A stretch of DNA of 64,000 nt from Desulfosporosinus metallidurans (GTDB taxonomy: Bacteria; Bacillota; Desulfitobacteriia; Desulfitobacteriales; Desulfitobacteriaceae), in contig NZ_MLBF01000009.1 of assembly GCF_001936615.1 (NCBI RefSeq), positions 1-64,000 of the forward strand, written 5' to 3'. Position 1 is the stretch's first letter. Each line of letters opens with the position of its first letter. The position numbers and the translations under genes are program-made. This document shows, one piece after another, positions 43,658 to 54,072 of this stretch. The notes below the pieces were generated by a model. The model saw only the letters and a list, made by a program, of their open reading frames with translations, had not been told where the DNA came from and did no database searches.

Positions 43658-43762
43658 TTATCCACAGGAAGGAACTATTTATCCCCCGTCTATCCCGAGC
43701 TTATCCACCTTAATATTTGATCTTTTTCGATATTATCCACAGAGTTATCCACATTATGCACA
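43658..43762 (+). promoter_or_regulatory. Cluster of five DnaA boxes
   Basis: TTATCCACA at 43658, TTATCCACC at 43701, TTATCCACA at 43733 and 43745, TTATGCACA at 43754, all in one orientation; four match the DnaA consensus TTATNCACA exactly and one has a last-base mismatch. The last three are nearly back-to-back. No dnaA, dnaN or AT-rich unwinding element is visible, so it is more likely a DnaA-titration or regulatory cluster than oriC. The remaining 43480-43969 holds the terminator at 43611. Confidence 0.9.
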
Positions 43763-43969
43763 GCGGTTTCACCTATTTTGTTAAGAATCAGGCCTTAAAC
43801 CCTGAAATGATGCATAGTTCAGGTCCAGTCCAAACCCTATACGGGTATTTCAGTCCCTCATGCATAAATTAAAACTCAAACCTATCTTTCTTAGAAAAAT
43901 GCTAAGTTTCTATTATATTCTCCATTAAGCACGTTTATATTCAGTTTTTTGGAGTCACATCGGTAGGAA

Positions 43970-45352
43970 CTACCAAAGTAAATCGTTCAACACCTCACGA
44001 CTAACCCGAATCCCTTCAGCAACCGTTTCGGGTGAAGGTCCTCCCGCGATCTTTCGAGCGCGGACGCAATGCTCAATTCCAATCGCTTCAAACAGATCAT
44101 CTTCGAAAATTGGGGAGAGCTCCTGATAATCGCTCAAACTTAACTCTTCCAGTCCAATTCCTTGTTTACTACAGTGCAGAACAATCCGTCCCACTAGCTC
44201 ATGTGCCTCCCGGAAAGGCACCCCTTTCTTAGCTAAATAATCGGCCAGATCCGTGGCGTTCGTAAACCCGCCTTTTGCCCCCCAAGCCATGGTATCACGG
44301 TGGACCTGCATTGTTCTGAGCATCGGCTCTACGACGAGCAAGCACTTTTGAATCGTATCCACCGCATCAAAGACCTGTTCTTTATCCTCTTGCATATCTT
44401 TATTATAAGCAAGGGGCAACCCTTTCATAACCGTTAAGAGGGCCACTAAATCACCATAAACTCGCCCAGTTTTTCCCCTCACCAATTCTGCCACATCTGG
44501 GTTTTTCTTTTGGGGCATGATACTTGACCCAGTAGAATACCCGTCATCCATGGAAATAAACCGAAATTCCCCGCTGGACCAAAGAACGAGCTCTTCACAC
44601 ATTCTGCTTAAGTGCATCATGAGAATGGATGCAGCCGCAAGAAATTCGAGAGCAAAATCCCGGTCGCTCACCCCATCTAAGCTATTTAAGGTCACTCCAT
44701 CAAAGCCTAATTCCGCGGCCACTTTCTCCCGGTCAAGCGGAAACGTCGTTCCTGCCATAGCCCCTGAACCGAGTGGAGAGCTATTCAAACGCTTCCGTGT
44801 ATCTTTGAGCCGACCGAGGTCACGCAAAAACATTTGCACATAGGCCATTAAGTGATGAGCCAACGTGATCGGCTGTGCTTTTTGCAAATGGGTATAGCCA
44901 GGCATCCAGGTTTCAAGATGCTCTTCTGCTAATTGCAGGAGAGTTTGAAGCAACTGTTCCACTAAATTCTTGGTATGGTCAATTTCTTCTCTCAAATAAA
45001 GCCTTAGGTCCAAAGCGACTTGGTCATTCCGACTGCGTCCAGTATGTAGTTTTTTCCCCACCGGCCCAATTCGCTCGGTCAAAAGCTTCTCGACATTCAT
45101 ATGAATATCTTCTGCGCCGATCTCGAATTCTACCTTTCCCGCCTGAATATCGTCTAAGATCTCGGTTAACCCCGCCATCAAGTGGTTTGCTTCCTCTTCC
45201 GAGATAACCCCAACACTTCCGAGCATTCTCGCATGGGCTATGCTCCCTAGGATATCCTGTTTGTACAAACGTTGGTCGAAGCGAATTGAGGAATGAAAAT
45301 CTTCCACCATTGCATCCGTAGTTTTTTCAAAACGTCCGCCCCAGAGTTTCAC
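43970..45352 (-). CDS. argH: Argininosuccinate lyase
   Basis: GTG 45352 behind GAAAGGAAGATGTAAC gives the usual MKLWGGRF N-terminus; 460 residues. HTGRSRNDQVALDLRLYLR, GYTHLQKAQPITLAHHL, the GSSIMPQKKNPDVAEL signature of the fumarase/aspartase superfamily. Last step of arginine synthesis. Confidence 0.95.
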   Translation of the reverse strand: MKLWGGRFEKTTDAMVEDFHSSIRFDQRLYKQDILGSIAHARMLGSVGVISEEEANHLMAGLTEILDDIQAGKVEFEIGAEDIHMNVEKLLTERIGPVGKKLHTGRSRNDQVALDLRLYLREEIDHTKNLVEQLLQTLLQLAEEHLETWMPGYTHLQKAQPITLAHHLMAYVQMFLRDLGRLKDTRKRLNSSPLGSGAMAGTTFPLDREKVAAELGFDGVTLNSLDGVSDRDFALEFLAAASILMMHLSRMCEELVLWSSGEFRFISMDDGYSTGSSIMPQKKNPDVAELVRGKTGRVYGDLVALLTVMKGLPLAYNKDMQEDKEQVFDAVDTIQKCLLVVEPMLRTMQVHRDTMAWGAKGGFTNATDLADYLAKKGVPFREAHELVGRIVLHCSKQGIGLEELSLSDYQELSPIFEDDLFEAIGIEHCVRARKIAGGPSPETVAEGIRVSREVLNDLLW

Positions 45353-45419
45353 GTTACATCTTCCTTTCATGGTTATAATTCATGCCTAGACGATATTCGC
45401 CAACGGTTTAGAAAACTTG

Positions 45420-45508
45420 GCTGACGCCAAGCCACCGGCGAGGCGGTAGCCTTAGTTGCACTTATGCTTAGAAAGTATATAACGCAAGTTTATACTTTCT
45501 GATAGTAC
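45420..45508. repeat. Dispersed intergenic repeat (copy near argG)
   Basis: CCTTAGTTGCACTTATGC followed by the inverted pair AGAAAGTATA...TATACTTTCT and TGATAGTACCGAAAAAAA. Related pieces occur at 33590-33665 (GCTTAGTTGCACTGATATGC, TACTTTCT, TGGTATTAAAAAA) and 40548-40575 (TTATACTTTCTGACTGGTATCAAAAA). Confidence 0.7.
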
Positions 45509-45509
45509 C

Positions 45510-45545
45510 GAAAAAAAAGCAGGAGGGGGCACCTAGCCCCCATCC
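45510..45545 (-). terminator. Terminator after argG
   Basis: GGGGGC-TAGGT-GCCCCC on the minus strand followed by TCCTGCTTTTTTTT, 24 nt past the argG stop. Confidence 0.8.
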
Positions 45546-45568
45546 TCTAACACCACTTGAAGATCATC

Positions 45569-46777
45569 TTATTTACGCAATCCTGATTGTTTCTCCATTA
45601 AAGCCCTTACTTTTAACGGCAACCCAAAGAGATTAATAAAACCGCCTGCATCCTTTTGATCATACACTCCGTCCTCACCAAAGGTTGCATACGCTTCATT
45701 ATAAAGGGAATAGGGGGATTTTACACCCGCTAAGGAACAATTTCCTTTGTATAATTTCAGTCGCACCGTCCCCGTGACGTTTTTCTGAGTCACATTGACG
45801 AAGGCATCTAAACCCTCGCGCAGCGGAGAATACCATAATCCATCATAAACAACTTCAGCATATTTTAAGGCTATCTGTTCTTTGTAATGGAGCGTGAGGC
45901 GATCAAGTGTGAGATGTTCCAAGGCCTTATGCGCTGTATAGAGAATCGTTCCTCCTGGTGTCTCATAAACCCCACGCGATTTCATCCCGACGAGACGGTT
46001 TTCCACCATATCGACAATTCCAATCCCGTTTTTCCCGCCCAATTCATTGAGAGTTTCCAATAAAGCCACCGGAGCAATCTTCTCTCCATTTAACAAGGTA
46101 GGGATCCCTTGTTCAAACCCAAGTTCGAGGTATGTCGCCTCATCAGGGGCATCCTCTGGAGAAACGCCCAGCAAATAAAGGTCACGTTTGGGTTCATTCC
46201 ATGGATCCTCCAGGTCGCCTCCCTCATGGCTCAAATGCCAAAGGTTGCGATCCATGCTATACGGACGATCCTTAGTAACAGGAACAGGAATACCACGCGC
46301 TTCGGCATAGTCGATGCAATCTTCCCTGCTCTTGAGATCCCAAATACGCCAGGGAGCGATGATTTCCAAGTCGGGATTGAGGGCTTTAACACTCAGTTCA
46401 AAGCGAACTTGGTCATTCCCTTTGCCCGTTGCGCCATGAGCAATCGCCACTGCGCCTTCCTTCTCCGCAATTTCCACTAAACGACGGGCAATCAAAGGAC
46501 GGGCAAATGAGGTTCCCAAAAGATAGTCCCCTTCATAAACTGCCCCAGCCTTTAATGTCTGAAAAATAAATTCAGTGACAAATTCCTCTCTCAGATCTTC
46601 AATATACAGTTTGCTGGCGCCACTCTTCGTTGCCTTTTCCTGAAGAGGGGCTAACTCTTCCCCTTGTCCAAGATCTGCCGCCATGGCAATCACTTCATAC
46701 CCGTAAGTCTCCTTAAGCCAAGGGATAATAATGGACGTATCCAACCCACCAGAATAAGCTAAAACAACTTTTTTCAT
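45569..46777 (-). CDS. argG: Argininosuccinate synthase
   Basis: ATG 46777 after AGAGGGAGATCGAAC; 402 residues. [21 protein letters not shown] is the ATP PP-loop, [16 protein letters not shown] and [13 protein letters not shown] follow, all as in the ArgG family. Upstream gene argF lies 315 nt away across repeats, so argG probably has its own transcript start. Confidence 0.95.
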   Translation of the reverse strand: MKKVVLAYSGGLDTSIIIPWLKETYGYEVIAMAADLGQGEELAPLQEKATKSGASKLYIEDLREEFVTEFIFQTLKAGAVYEGDYLLGTSFARPLIARRLVEIAEKEGAVAIAHGATGKGNDQVRFELSVKALNPDLEIIAPWRIWDLKSREDCIDYAEARGIPVPVTKDRPYSMDRNLWHLSHEGGDLEDPWNEPKRDLYLLGVSPEDAPDEATYLELGFEQGIPTLLNGEKIAPVALLETLNELGGKNGIGIVDMVENRLVGMKSRGVYETPGGTILYTAHKALEHLTLDRLTLHYKEQIALKYAEVVYDGLWYSPLREGLDAFVNVTQKNVTGTVRLKLYKGNCSLAGVKSPYSLYNEAYATFGEDGVYDQKDAGGFINLFGLPLKVRALMEKQSGLRK

Positions 46778-46805
46778 GTTCGATCTCCCTCTTTTTCGAT
46801 ATTGT

Positions 46806-46834
46806 GGAAGCAAGGGGACGGTTCTTGTGCTTCC
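46806..46834. repeat. GGGACGGTTCTT dispersed hairpin repeat (copy A)
   Basis: GGAAGCA-AGGGGACGGTTCTTG-TGCTTCC: a 7-bp inverted repeat around the core AGGGGACGGTTCTTG. The 46778-47092 gap also holds a degenerate relative at about 46982-47012 (TGCAAGTCAAGAAGCGTTCC), and nothing else clear. Confidence 0.75.
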
Positions 46835-47092
46835 TTACTCCGCATCCCCTCTCGGCAACGAATTCTTATTTGCATACCACACCACATTTATTTTTTTGAC
46901 TTAATTATCCCTGAAAAGTAGAGCGTTTTCCTCTAAGTCTGTGGAAGATTTCCCTCGTAGAAATCATATACAAGTCAAGTATGCAAGTCAAGAAGCGTTC
47001 CTAAGTCCCTTTAATTTCTTCGCATGTGTGCCGTTTTATGCTCTCGTGCTTAACGCTTAATTGTTTACGTTAGTTCCTCGTTGTAAGCAAAT

Positions 47093-48037
47093 CTACATCA
47101 CTACCGCCATAATCGCTTTTTGCGCGTGCAGACGGTTTTCCGCCTCATCAAAGACGACCGACTGAACCCCTTCAATCACTTCATCCGTAATTTCCTCTCC
47201 ACGGTGAGCCGGAAGGCAATGCAGGACAATAGCGCTACGATCCGCCCGTTTCAGCACGTCCGAATTGATCTGGTATCCTTCAAAGGCCGCCATTCGCACT
47301 TTGGCCTCTGCTTCCTGTCCCATACTCGCCCAAACATCCGTGTAGAGCACATCGGCACCCTTTACGGCTTCTAAGGGATCGTCCACCACTTCTACGCTCC
47401 CGCCGTTCGCTTTGGCATCTGCCTGGGCCATAGCAACAACAACCGGATCTGGCTTATATCCAGGAGGAGAAGCAATCACGACATGCAATCCCATCTTTGC
47501 TCCGCCATACATCAGGGAATGAGCCATGTTGTTCCCATCTCCAATGTAGGCCAGCTTTAAGCCTGCTAAGCGGCCTTTATGCTCTTGGATGGTCATGAGA
47601 TCTGCCAGAACCTGACAGGGATGAAGCAGATCCGTTAGTCCATTGATAATCGGAATCGAGGAGAATTCGGCCAAATCTAGGACTTCTTGGTGGCTAAAGG
47701 TACGAATCATGATGCCATCGACCATCCGTGAAAGAACACGCGCGGTATCAGCGATGGTTTCTCCTCTTCCTAGTTGGATATCCCGTCCGCTCAGAAAAAG
47801 TGCATGCCCTCCGAGTTGATACATTCCTACTTCAAAAGAAACCCGGGTCCGCGTCGAAGACTTCGTAAAAATCATCCCTAAGGTCTTGCCTTGAAGAACA
47901 GGATGAGGCCGACCGGCTTTTTGCTCCTCTTTAAGTTCTCGAGCTACATCTAAAATGCAACTTAATTCATCTTGAGAAAAATCATGAAGTGAAATAAAGT
48001 CTCGTCCTTTAAAGATAGATTTATTAATTGTTTTCAT
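47093..48037 (-). CDS. argF: Ornithine carbamoyltransferase
   Basis: 314 residues, ATG 48037 after GAAGGGATGGGTGACAT. Carbamoyl-phosphate site STRTRVSFE, HPCQVLADLMT, ornithine site DVWASMGQE and HCLPAHRGEEI. Joins carbamoyl phosphate and ornithine to citrulline. Its promoter at 48065-48094 carries an ARG box over the -35. Confidence 0.95.
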   Translation of the reverse strand: MKTINKSIFKGRDFISLHDFSQDELSCILDVARELKEEQKAGRPHPVLQGKTLGMIFTKSSTRTRVSFEVGMYQLGGHALFLSGRDIQLGRGETIADTARVLSRMVDGIMIRTFSHQEVLDLAEFSSIPIINGLTDLLHPCQVLADLMTIQEHKGRLAGLKLAYIGDGNNMAHSLMYGGAKMGLHVVIASPPGYKPDPVVVAMAQADAKANGGSVEVVDDPLEAVKGADVLYTDVWASMGQEAEAKVRMAAFEGYQINSDVLKRADRSAIVLHCLPAHRGEEITDEVIEGVQSVVFDEAENRLHAQKAIMAVVM

Positions 48038-48064
48038 ATGTCACCCATCCCTTCGATGTGAATT

Positions 48065-48094
48065 ATTATACTTTTATATGCATAATAATGCAAT
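48065..48094 (-). promoter_or_regulatory. argF promoter with overlapping ARG box
   Basis: On the minus strand TTGCAT, 17 nt, TATAAT, and the -35 lies inside ATTGCATTATTATGCATA, a match to the ArgR operator (wnTGnATwwwwATnCAnw). ArgR-arginine binding would block RNA polymerase, giving arginine repression. Confidence 0.85.
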
Positions 48095-48121
48095 ACTAAA
48101 ATACCTTATGTGCAGCAAAAG

Positions 48122-48147
48122 CTCCTGCCAGTTTAGACCAGCAGGAG
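48122..48147 (-). terminator. Probable terminator after YitT-family gene
   Basis: CTCCTGC...GCAGGAG hairpin on the minus strand followed by CTTTTGC, just past the stop at 48156. The T-run is short. Confidence 0.55.
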
Positions 48148-48155
48148 GAGAATCA

Positions 48156-49016
48156 TTAATGAATGGCTTTCTTTTTAAACCTCCCCCCCATTACTTCATG
48201 CACACTACTAATCGTGACAAAAGCATTGTCATCAATTTCATCCAGAATCGATTTTAACTTAGAAATCTCTAACCGTGTAACTACACAATATAAGACACCC
48301 TTTGCTTCCCCGGTAAATCCACCTTCCCCTTGAAGCCGCGTAACACCTCTTCCAAGTCTAGCCATTAGTACCTCAGCAATCTCATCATTCTTTTCCGATA
48401 TAATCATGACTTCCTTAGATTCATCTAACCCCTCTACCGTTAGGTCAATGACTTTAAAAGCAATGAAATAGGCAACGAGCGAATACATGGCTCTATCCCA
48501 TCCAAATACTAACCCCGCACTGCTTAGTATAAAAAGGTTAAAGAACATTACTATTTCCCCAATGGAAAATGCTGTTTTCTTGTCTAGAACTATAGCAATA
48601 ATCTCCGTTCCGTCTAAAGAACCACCATAACGGATGATTAACCCAACACCCACTCCTAGTACAATTCCTCCAAACACGGAAGCTAAGAATACATCATGAG
48701 TAATTCCAGGTACGGGATGTAAAATACTGACCCACATGGATAGCATCGCGACCGAAACTATAGTTGATATCGTAAACGATTTTCCAATCTGATAATAGCC
48801 GAAAAGAAAGAATGGGATGTTTAAACCAAATATGAATAAACCCACAGGCCACTTAGTAAGGTACCCTGCCATTATCGAAATACCAACAATTCCACCGTCA
48901 ATTACATTATTGGGTATTAAAAAGATTTCTAAGCCTATACCTGCAAGGGTTGAACCTAGAATTAGAAATAATACTTTTTTAAATATTTTTTGCATTCGAA
49001 TTTTCTTGCTCAACAT
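48156..49016 (-). CDS. YitT-family membrane protein (DUF161-DUF2179)
   Basis: 286 residues, ATG 49016 after GTGAGGTGAATAG. Five to six hydrophobic helices (FLILGSTLAGIGLEIFLIPNN, GGIVLGVGVGLIIRYGGSLDGTEIIA), then a soluble C-terminal ~90-residue domain (VMIISEKNDEIAEVLMA, GVTRLQGEGGFTGEAK). This is the YitT architecture; the function of the family is not established. It sits between argF and an uncharacterised membrane gene. Confidence 0.9.
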   Translation of the reverse strand: MLSKKIRMQKIFKKVLFLILGSTLAGIGLEIFLIPNNVIDGGIVGISIMAGYLTKWPVGLFIFGLNIPFFLFGYYQIGKSFTISTIVSVAMLSMWVSILHPVPGITHDVFLASVFGGIVLGVGVGLIIRYGGSLDGTEIIAIVLDKKTAFSIGEIVMFFNLFILSSAGLVFGWDRAMYSLVAYFIAFKVIDLTVEGLDESKEVMIISEKNDEIAEVLMARLGRGVTRLQGEGGFTGEAKGVLYCVVTRLEISKLKSILDEIDDNAFVTISSVHEVMGGRFKKKAIH

Positions 49017-49247
49017 CTATTCACCTCACTTTCTCGAACACGCTATCAGAAATTTTCAGATAGTATTTGACCTGATCCAGTATCCATCTTACTGACCCCC
49101 TTTACCCTAAAATTTATTCATAGGCAAATGCTCATGCACATGCTAGAATATGGTTATTCGTTCTAGCTCTAATATTTTTATGACTATAGCCTAACACTAT
49201 ACTTACTATATTCACTATTCCCTAATCTAATCAAAGGAGGTATGTAC

Positions 49248-50495
49248 ATGACCTGGTCAGAACGTATTAAATTGGCTTGGACAACATTTAAAAGAGAAGC
49301 TCTTCCATTGTATGCCTGGACCCTTATTTTCATAGGAGTTGGCGTAGTTCTTGTGGTGGCGATGGTTATGGGAGTGTTGAACCAAATGCACTGGACCTTT
49401 CCCCAGGCATATGGAGGGTTTTCATCACCTGGAATGCCTGTCCCCGGAGTACCACCTACACCAGGTATAACTCCTTTTACTGGCCCGTTCGGATCACCCA
49501 ATCAAGGCCCTTTTGGCTCGTTCAACGGATCATTGAGTGATCTCTCCACGCTTCTATCCGCTGTTGGCACAATCACCGGAACCCTTTTGCTAATCATTAT
49601 TGTGAGTTGGTTAATCGGATCTGCTTTTTATACAGGTGTCTTCAACCTGACCGCTAAATCTTATCACGAAAAAGTGATCTTTAAAGATTTTCGTTTTGCG
49701 GGTTATTTCCGTTTCCTCGGCTGGCAAGGGCTTCTCCTTTTAATCCAGTTAATCCTCTTGATCATCGGGCTAATTGGTGCTTTTACCTTAAAACAATCCC
49801 AGGGCGCACTTGTAGCTTTCTTAATCGTTTATGGCCTCATGATTGCCGGTATCACAATCTATGCCTTACCCTGGTTTTCCACCTCAGCCATCTACCTCTT
49901 AGCTCATCCCAAAGATAGCTTTCGCGATGCGCTCAGTGGCAGTTGGAGATTCTTCCGCAAGCACATGGGTGCCCTTTGGGGCTACATCGGAACGATTGTT
50001 TTAATTGAAATTGCGGTTCAAGTTCTTAACCGAATCTCTTCAGGAATTGCCGGATTAGTTACCCTCATCGTGAGTCCTTTCATCACCGTCTTAGCGATTG
50101 TCTGGATACTATCTCTGGAAGAGGAAGAAGAAGAAGACGACCATCCTGAATATGTCGCTCCCCTAGCAACTCCACCCTACTATCCTACACCGACTTATCC
50201 GGATACCCAACCCACCACCGAAAACCCTTACATTTCTAATACTGACCCGTTAACCCCTGCCTTAACCCCATCCTCTGACCAACCCATATCTCTCGAACAA
50301 CCTGAACCTCTCCGACAACCCATAGCTGAGGGATCGACTTTTGAACCAGAGAGACCAAAAATCGACTTGCAAAAGCCAGAACTAAGGTCAACTCCAGACC
50401 ATCCTCTACCAGAAAATAAGCTCAACTTTTGCCCTTCCTGTGGAAAAACCAATACAGGCACAGCCTATTGCCCACAATGTGGGACAAAACTCTAA
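49248..50495 (+). CDS. Membrane protein with C-terminal zinc ribbon
   Basis: Start set at the second ATG (49248), 6 nt after AAAGGAGGT; the first ATG is too close. ~415 residues: several membrane helices (YAWTLIFIGVGVVLVVAMVM; LLLIIIVSWLIGSAFY; LLLIQLILLIIGLIGAF; GYIGTIVLIEIAVQVL), an acidic stretch LEEEEEEDD, a Pro/Thr-rich cytoplasmic linker and a CxxC...CxxC ribbon (FCPSCGKTNTGTAYCPQCG). Family not identified; the first ~270 residues recall DUF975/glycerophosphoryl-diesterase membrane domains. Terminator at 50554. Confidence 0.65.
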   Translation: MTWSERIKLAWTTFKREALPLYAWTLIFIGVGVVLVVAMVMGVLNQMHWTFPQAYGGFSSPGMPVPGVPPTPGITPFTGPFGSPNQGPFGSFNGSLSDLSTLLSAVGTITGTLLLIIIVSWLIGSAFYTGVFNLTAKSYHEKVIFKDFRFAGYFRFLGWQGLLLLIQLILLIIGLIGAFTLKQSQGALVAFLIVYGLMIAGITIYALPWFSTSAIYLLAHPKDSFRDALSGSWRFFRKHMGALWGYIGTIVLIEIAVQVLNRISSGIAGLVTLIVSPFITVLAIVWILSLEEEEEEDDHPEYVAPLATPPYYPTPTYPDTQPTTENPYISNTDPLTPALTPSSDQPISLEQPEPLRQPIAEGSTFEPERPKIDLQKPELRSTPDHPLPENKLNFCPSCGKTNTGTAYCPQCGTKL

Positions 50496-50553
50496 CAGTT
50501 TAATGTCAATTTCAAAACGCTTCTATAAACTCGTCAATGAAAAAAGCAATCAT

Positions 50554-50600
50554 AAAAAACTCCCGCTTGGCAAACTGAACTGTCGAGCAGGAGTTTTTTC
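50554..50600 (+). terminator. Terminator after zinc-ribbon membrane protein
   Basis: AAAACTCCCGCT and AGCAGGAGTTTTTT form an imperfect stem with a T-rich tail (TTTTTTCTTTCC). Confidence 0.75.
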
Positions 50601-50688
50601 TTTCCCTATCCATAAGGCCCAATGAAACTTTCCTGCAAAACAAGAATCGTTTTAGGGAATTGGCTTCGTTATTTTTGGGTCAGTCCTT

Positions 50689-50868
50689 TTACTTTATTGA
50701 TTTCAATTTAACTATGTCACTCCAATTATTAGCAGTTACTAATTCAACTGTTGACAAGTCTTTTCGAATCGCTTTAACTTCTCCATTTATTTCAGCCATG
50801 CCCATCATCATCTTGTCGTGTTCTGCTTTATTGACCTGAGCTAGATGTTTTCGCAAAAGAGCTGAACT
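50689..50868 (-). pseudogene. Remnant of a small coiled-coil protein gene
   Basis: An open frame of 59 codons with no good start immediately downstream of carB ends ...WSDIVKLKSIK. The stretch LLRKHLAQVNKAEHDKMM and VKAIRKDLSTVELVTANNW resembles the C-terminal part of small coiled-coil proteins common in clostridia. The 5' half is missing, so it reads as a decayed copy. The rest of 50496-50874 holds only the terminator. Confidence 0.5.
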
Positions 50869-50874
50869 TCAACC

Positions 50875-53800
50875 CTATAACTCCAAATACTCCTGCAACG
50901 AAAGCACCTCAGGCATGGTATGACTCCGTATCTCTTGCAAAGCCCGGACGACCGCTTTAGCCGTATCCATGGACGTGAAGCAGGGAACCCCATGTTCGGC
51001 GGCTAACCTCCTCAACAAGTACCCTGTATGTTCAGGTGTCTTTCCTTTAGTAGGAGTACTGAGGATAAAGGAGAATTCCCGTTGCCGAACGGCTTCTTGA
51101 AGAGCTTCGCTGGATTCACTTACCACTTCGACCTCGACCCCGCACAGAGCTAAAGCCTTCGCTGTATCTCCCGTTCCTTTGACTCCAAACCCTAATTGAG
51201 CTAATTGGCGCGCAAGGGTGATCCCCTCCGGACGGTCCTTTTCAGCCACAGACACCAAAATATTTCCCTCGTGCGGAAGTGGAATGCGAGAGGCCGCAAA
51301 AGCCTTCGCCAAGGCATGACCAAATTGAGTGTCCATCCCCAAGACTTCACCCGTGGATTTCATTTCAGGCCCTAAGGATGTTTCAACTTTGGTTAACTTT
51401 TCAAAGGAAAAGACCGGGGCCTTCACCACGACAAACGGTACCTCTGGAGCAAGTCCCTGCACATACCCCATATCCTTCAATGTTTTCCCCAGGGAAACTT
51501 GGACTGCCAAATTCACTAAGGGAATTCCTGTGACTTTAGAAAGAATAGGCACCGTGCGGCTCGCTCTAGGATTCACTTCCAGCACATACACCTTGCCGCG
51601 CACGACGACAAATTGAATATTTATAAGTCCACAAATGCCGATTCCCTCAGCCAGACGACAGGTGAAATCCTGAATTTGTTCAATTTCAGCAGGCGTTAAA
51701 CTTTGAGGCGGATAAACGGCCAAACTATCCCCAGAATGGACTCCCGCGCGCTCGATATGCTCCATAATCCCGGCGATCACGGTTGTCTCTCCGTCAGAAA
51801 CCGCATCCACTTCCACTTCTTTGCCTTCCAAGTAGCGATCCACCAAAATCGGATGTTCGGGAGAAAGGTGGATTGCCCGCCTTAAATAATCTTCAAGTTC
51901 TCCGAGATTTTCCACCACCTGCATGGCGCGTCCTCCGATGACGTAAGAAGGACGAACAATCACTGGAAATTCGAGTTCCTCGGCAATTCCTTTAGCCTGA
52001 TCGAGCGAGGTGACGCTCCGTCCTTCGGATTGGGGAATTCCTAAACGACTTAAGAGCTGAGCAAAACGTTCCCGATCCTCTGCCATATCAATCGCATCGA
52101 CTGGGGTTCCTAACACTCGAATTCCAGCCCGGTTCAATCGATCTGCTAAATTAATTGCCGTTTGACCACCAAATTGAACCAATACCCCATCCGCTTGTTC
52201 CTTATGCAAGACATGAAGCACATCTTCCACGGTTAGCGGTTCAAAATACAGTTTATCGGCAGTATCAAAATCCGTCGAAACTGTTTCTGGATTATTGTTA
52301 ACCATAATAGCTTCCACACCCGCTTCTTGTAACGCAGCAAGGGCGTGAACGGAGCAATAATCGAACTCAATCCCTTGTCCAATCCGAATTGGACCTGAGC
52401 CTAAAACGACAACTTTAGGGCCAGTGCTGACCGAAACCTCATCCTCTTCTTCATAACTGGAATAGTAATAAGGAGTTGCTGATTTAAACTCCGCTGCACA
52501 CGTATCAACGGTCTTAAAGACCGGAATGATTCCTACAGCCATGCGCATGGAACGAACCGTCTCCTCGGAGCGCCCCGTAAGCTTGGCTATCGCTAAGTCA
52601 GAGAATCCTTGGACCTTAGCGAAACGCAGTAACTCGGTGCTTAACTCCTCTCGCTGTAACCGCTGCTCAAGGGAAACGAGTTCTTTTATCTTTGACAAAT
52701 AAAAGGGGTCAATTTGGGTCAACATTTGAACCTCAAGAATGGTCCAATCTCGACGAAATGCTTCAGCCACCGCAAAGAAACGTTCATGATCGGTTCGAGT
52801 CAGCTTATCTTCGATCTCCATCTCTGTCCAGCGTCCAGATGCCGAGATACGCAGGCCCACACTCCCTATTTCCAACGAGCGCGTCGCTTTCAACAGAGCG
52901 GCTTCCAAGGTCCGTTCTATAGCCATCACCTCTCCAGTTGCCTTCATTTGCGTTCCGAGGCGATGATCTGCAGCCGGAAACTTATCGAAAGGCCAACGAG
53001 GGAACTTGACAACCACATAGTCTAAGGCAGGCTCGAAACAGGCACTAGTATTCCCCGTCACTGGATTTGTCAATTCTGGCAAGGTAAATCCGACGGACAA
53101 GAGGGCCGCCATTTTAGCTATAGGGTAGCCAGTCGCTTTCGAAGCGAGCGCACTAGAACGGCTGACCCGAGGATTAACTTCAATCACTACATAGTCCCGG
53201 CTCAGCGGATTCAAGGCAAATTGAACATTACACCCCCCGTTAACCCCTAAAGCTCGAATGATCTTCAACGACGACGCCCGCAGCATCTGATATTCGACAT
53301 CAGTTATGGTTTGGGACGGTGCCACCACGATACTGTCTCCGGTATGGATCCCTACGGGATCGATATTTTCCATATTACAAATCGTAATACAGTTATCCGC
53401 GTCATCGCGCATGACTTCATACTCAATTTCCTTCCAGCCCGCCACACTTCGCTCTATGAGGCATTGTCCAATCGGACTGGACTGTAGCCCTCTTTGTAAC
53501 ACTTCTTTCAAGTTCTTGGCGTTTTTGACAATCCCTCCGCCCGTCCCCCCAAGAGTGTAGGCTGGCCGAACAATCAACGGAAACCCCTGCTTACTCGCAA
53601 AATCCTCCCCTTCTTCCAAGGTTGTCACGATCATACTTTCAGCCACCGGTTCCCCAAGGGAGAGCATCGTTTCCTTAAATGCCTCGCGGTCTTCCGCCTT
53701 ATAAATTGTTTCCGCATTACAGCCAATGAGGTCCACGTCATACCGTTTTAAAACCCCAGTGCGCTCCAATTCCATCGCCAGATTAAGTCCCGTTTGACCA

Positions 53801-54072
53801 CCCAAGGTGGGTAGCAGAGCATCTGGACGTTCTTTGCTGAGAATCCCCTCTAAGGAATCTGGTAGCAAGGGTTCAAGATAGGTAATATTCGCCGTCTTTA
53901 CATCCGTCATAATGGTCGCCGGATTACTGTTAACCAGCACCACCTCTATCCCAACTTCACGCAGGGCCTTGCACGCTTGAGTTCCGGCATAATCAAATTC
54001 TGCGGCCTGACCGATCACAATCGGTCCGGACCCGATGACAAGGACCTTTTTCCACGCCGGATTAAGAGGCAT
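50875..54072 (-). CDS. carB: Carbamoyl-phosphate synthase large subunit
   Basis: 1065 residues, full length. Two ATP-grasp halves ([34 protein letters not shown]), [24 protein letters not shown] and the C-terminal MGS-like allosteric domain (~residues 930-1065). Starts 11 nt before the carA stop. Supplies carbamoyl phosphate for arginine (with ArgF) and pyrimidines. ATG follows GGAGGGCTCATC. Confidence 0.97.
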   Translation of the reverse strand: MPLNPAWKKVLVIGSGPIVIGQAAEFDYAGTQACKALREVGIEVVLVNSNPATIMTDVKTANITYLEPLLPDSLEGILSKERPDALLPTLGGQTGLNLAMELERTGVLKRYDVDLIGCNAETIYKAEDREAFKETMLSLGEPVAESMIVTTLEEGEDFASKQGFPLIVRPAYTLGGTGGGIVKNAKNLKEVLQRGLQSSPIGQCLIERSVAGWKEIEYEVMRDDADNCITICNMENIDPVGIHTGDSIVVAPSQTITDVEYQMLRASSLKIIRALGVNGGCNVQFALNPLSRDYVVIEVNPRVSRSSALASKATGYPIAKMAALLSVGFTLPELTNPVTGNTSACFEPALDYVVVKFPRWPFDKFPAADHRLGTQMKATGEVMAIERTLEAALLKATRSLEIGSVGLRISASGRWTEMEIEDKLTRTDHERFFAVAEAFRRDWTILEVQMLTQIDPFYLSKIKELVSLEQRLQREELSTELLRFAKVQGFSDLAIAKLTGRSEETVRSMRMAVGIIPVFKTVDTCAAEFKSATPYYYSSYEEEDEVSVSTGPKVVVLGSGPIRIGQGIEFDYCSVHALAALQEAGVEAIMVNNNPETVSTDFDTADKLYFEPLTVEDVLHVLHKEQADGVLVQFGGQTAINLADRLNRAGIRVLGTPVDAIDMAEDRERFAQLLSRLGIPQSEGRSVTSLDQAKGIAEELEFPVIVRPSYVIGGRAMQVVENLGELEDYLRRAIHLSPEHPILVDRYLEGKEVEVDAVSDGETTVIAGIMEHIERAGVHSGDSLAVYPPQSLTPAEIEQIQDFTCRLAEGIGICGLINIQFVVVRGKVYVLEVNPRASRTVPILSKVTGIPLVNLAVQVSLGKTLKDMGYVQGLAPEVPFVVVKAPVFSFEKLTKVETSLGPEMKSTGEVLGMDTQFGHALAKAFAASRIPLPHEGNILVSVAEKDRPEGITLARQLAQLGFGVKGTGDTAKALALCGVEVEVVSESSEALQEAVRQREFSFILSTPTKGKTPEHTGYLLRRLAAEHGVPCFTSMDTAKAVVRALQEIRSHTMPEVLSLQEYLEL

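Noticed and set aside
43658..43762. Chromosomal origin oriC
   Set aside because: No dnaA, dnaN, rpmH or gyr genes and no AT-rich unwinding tract; only the box cluster supports it.
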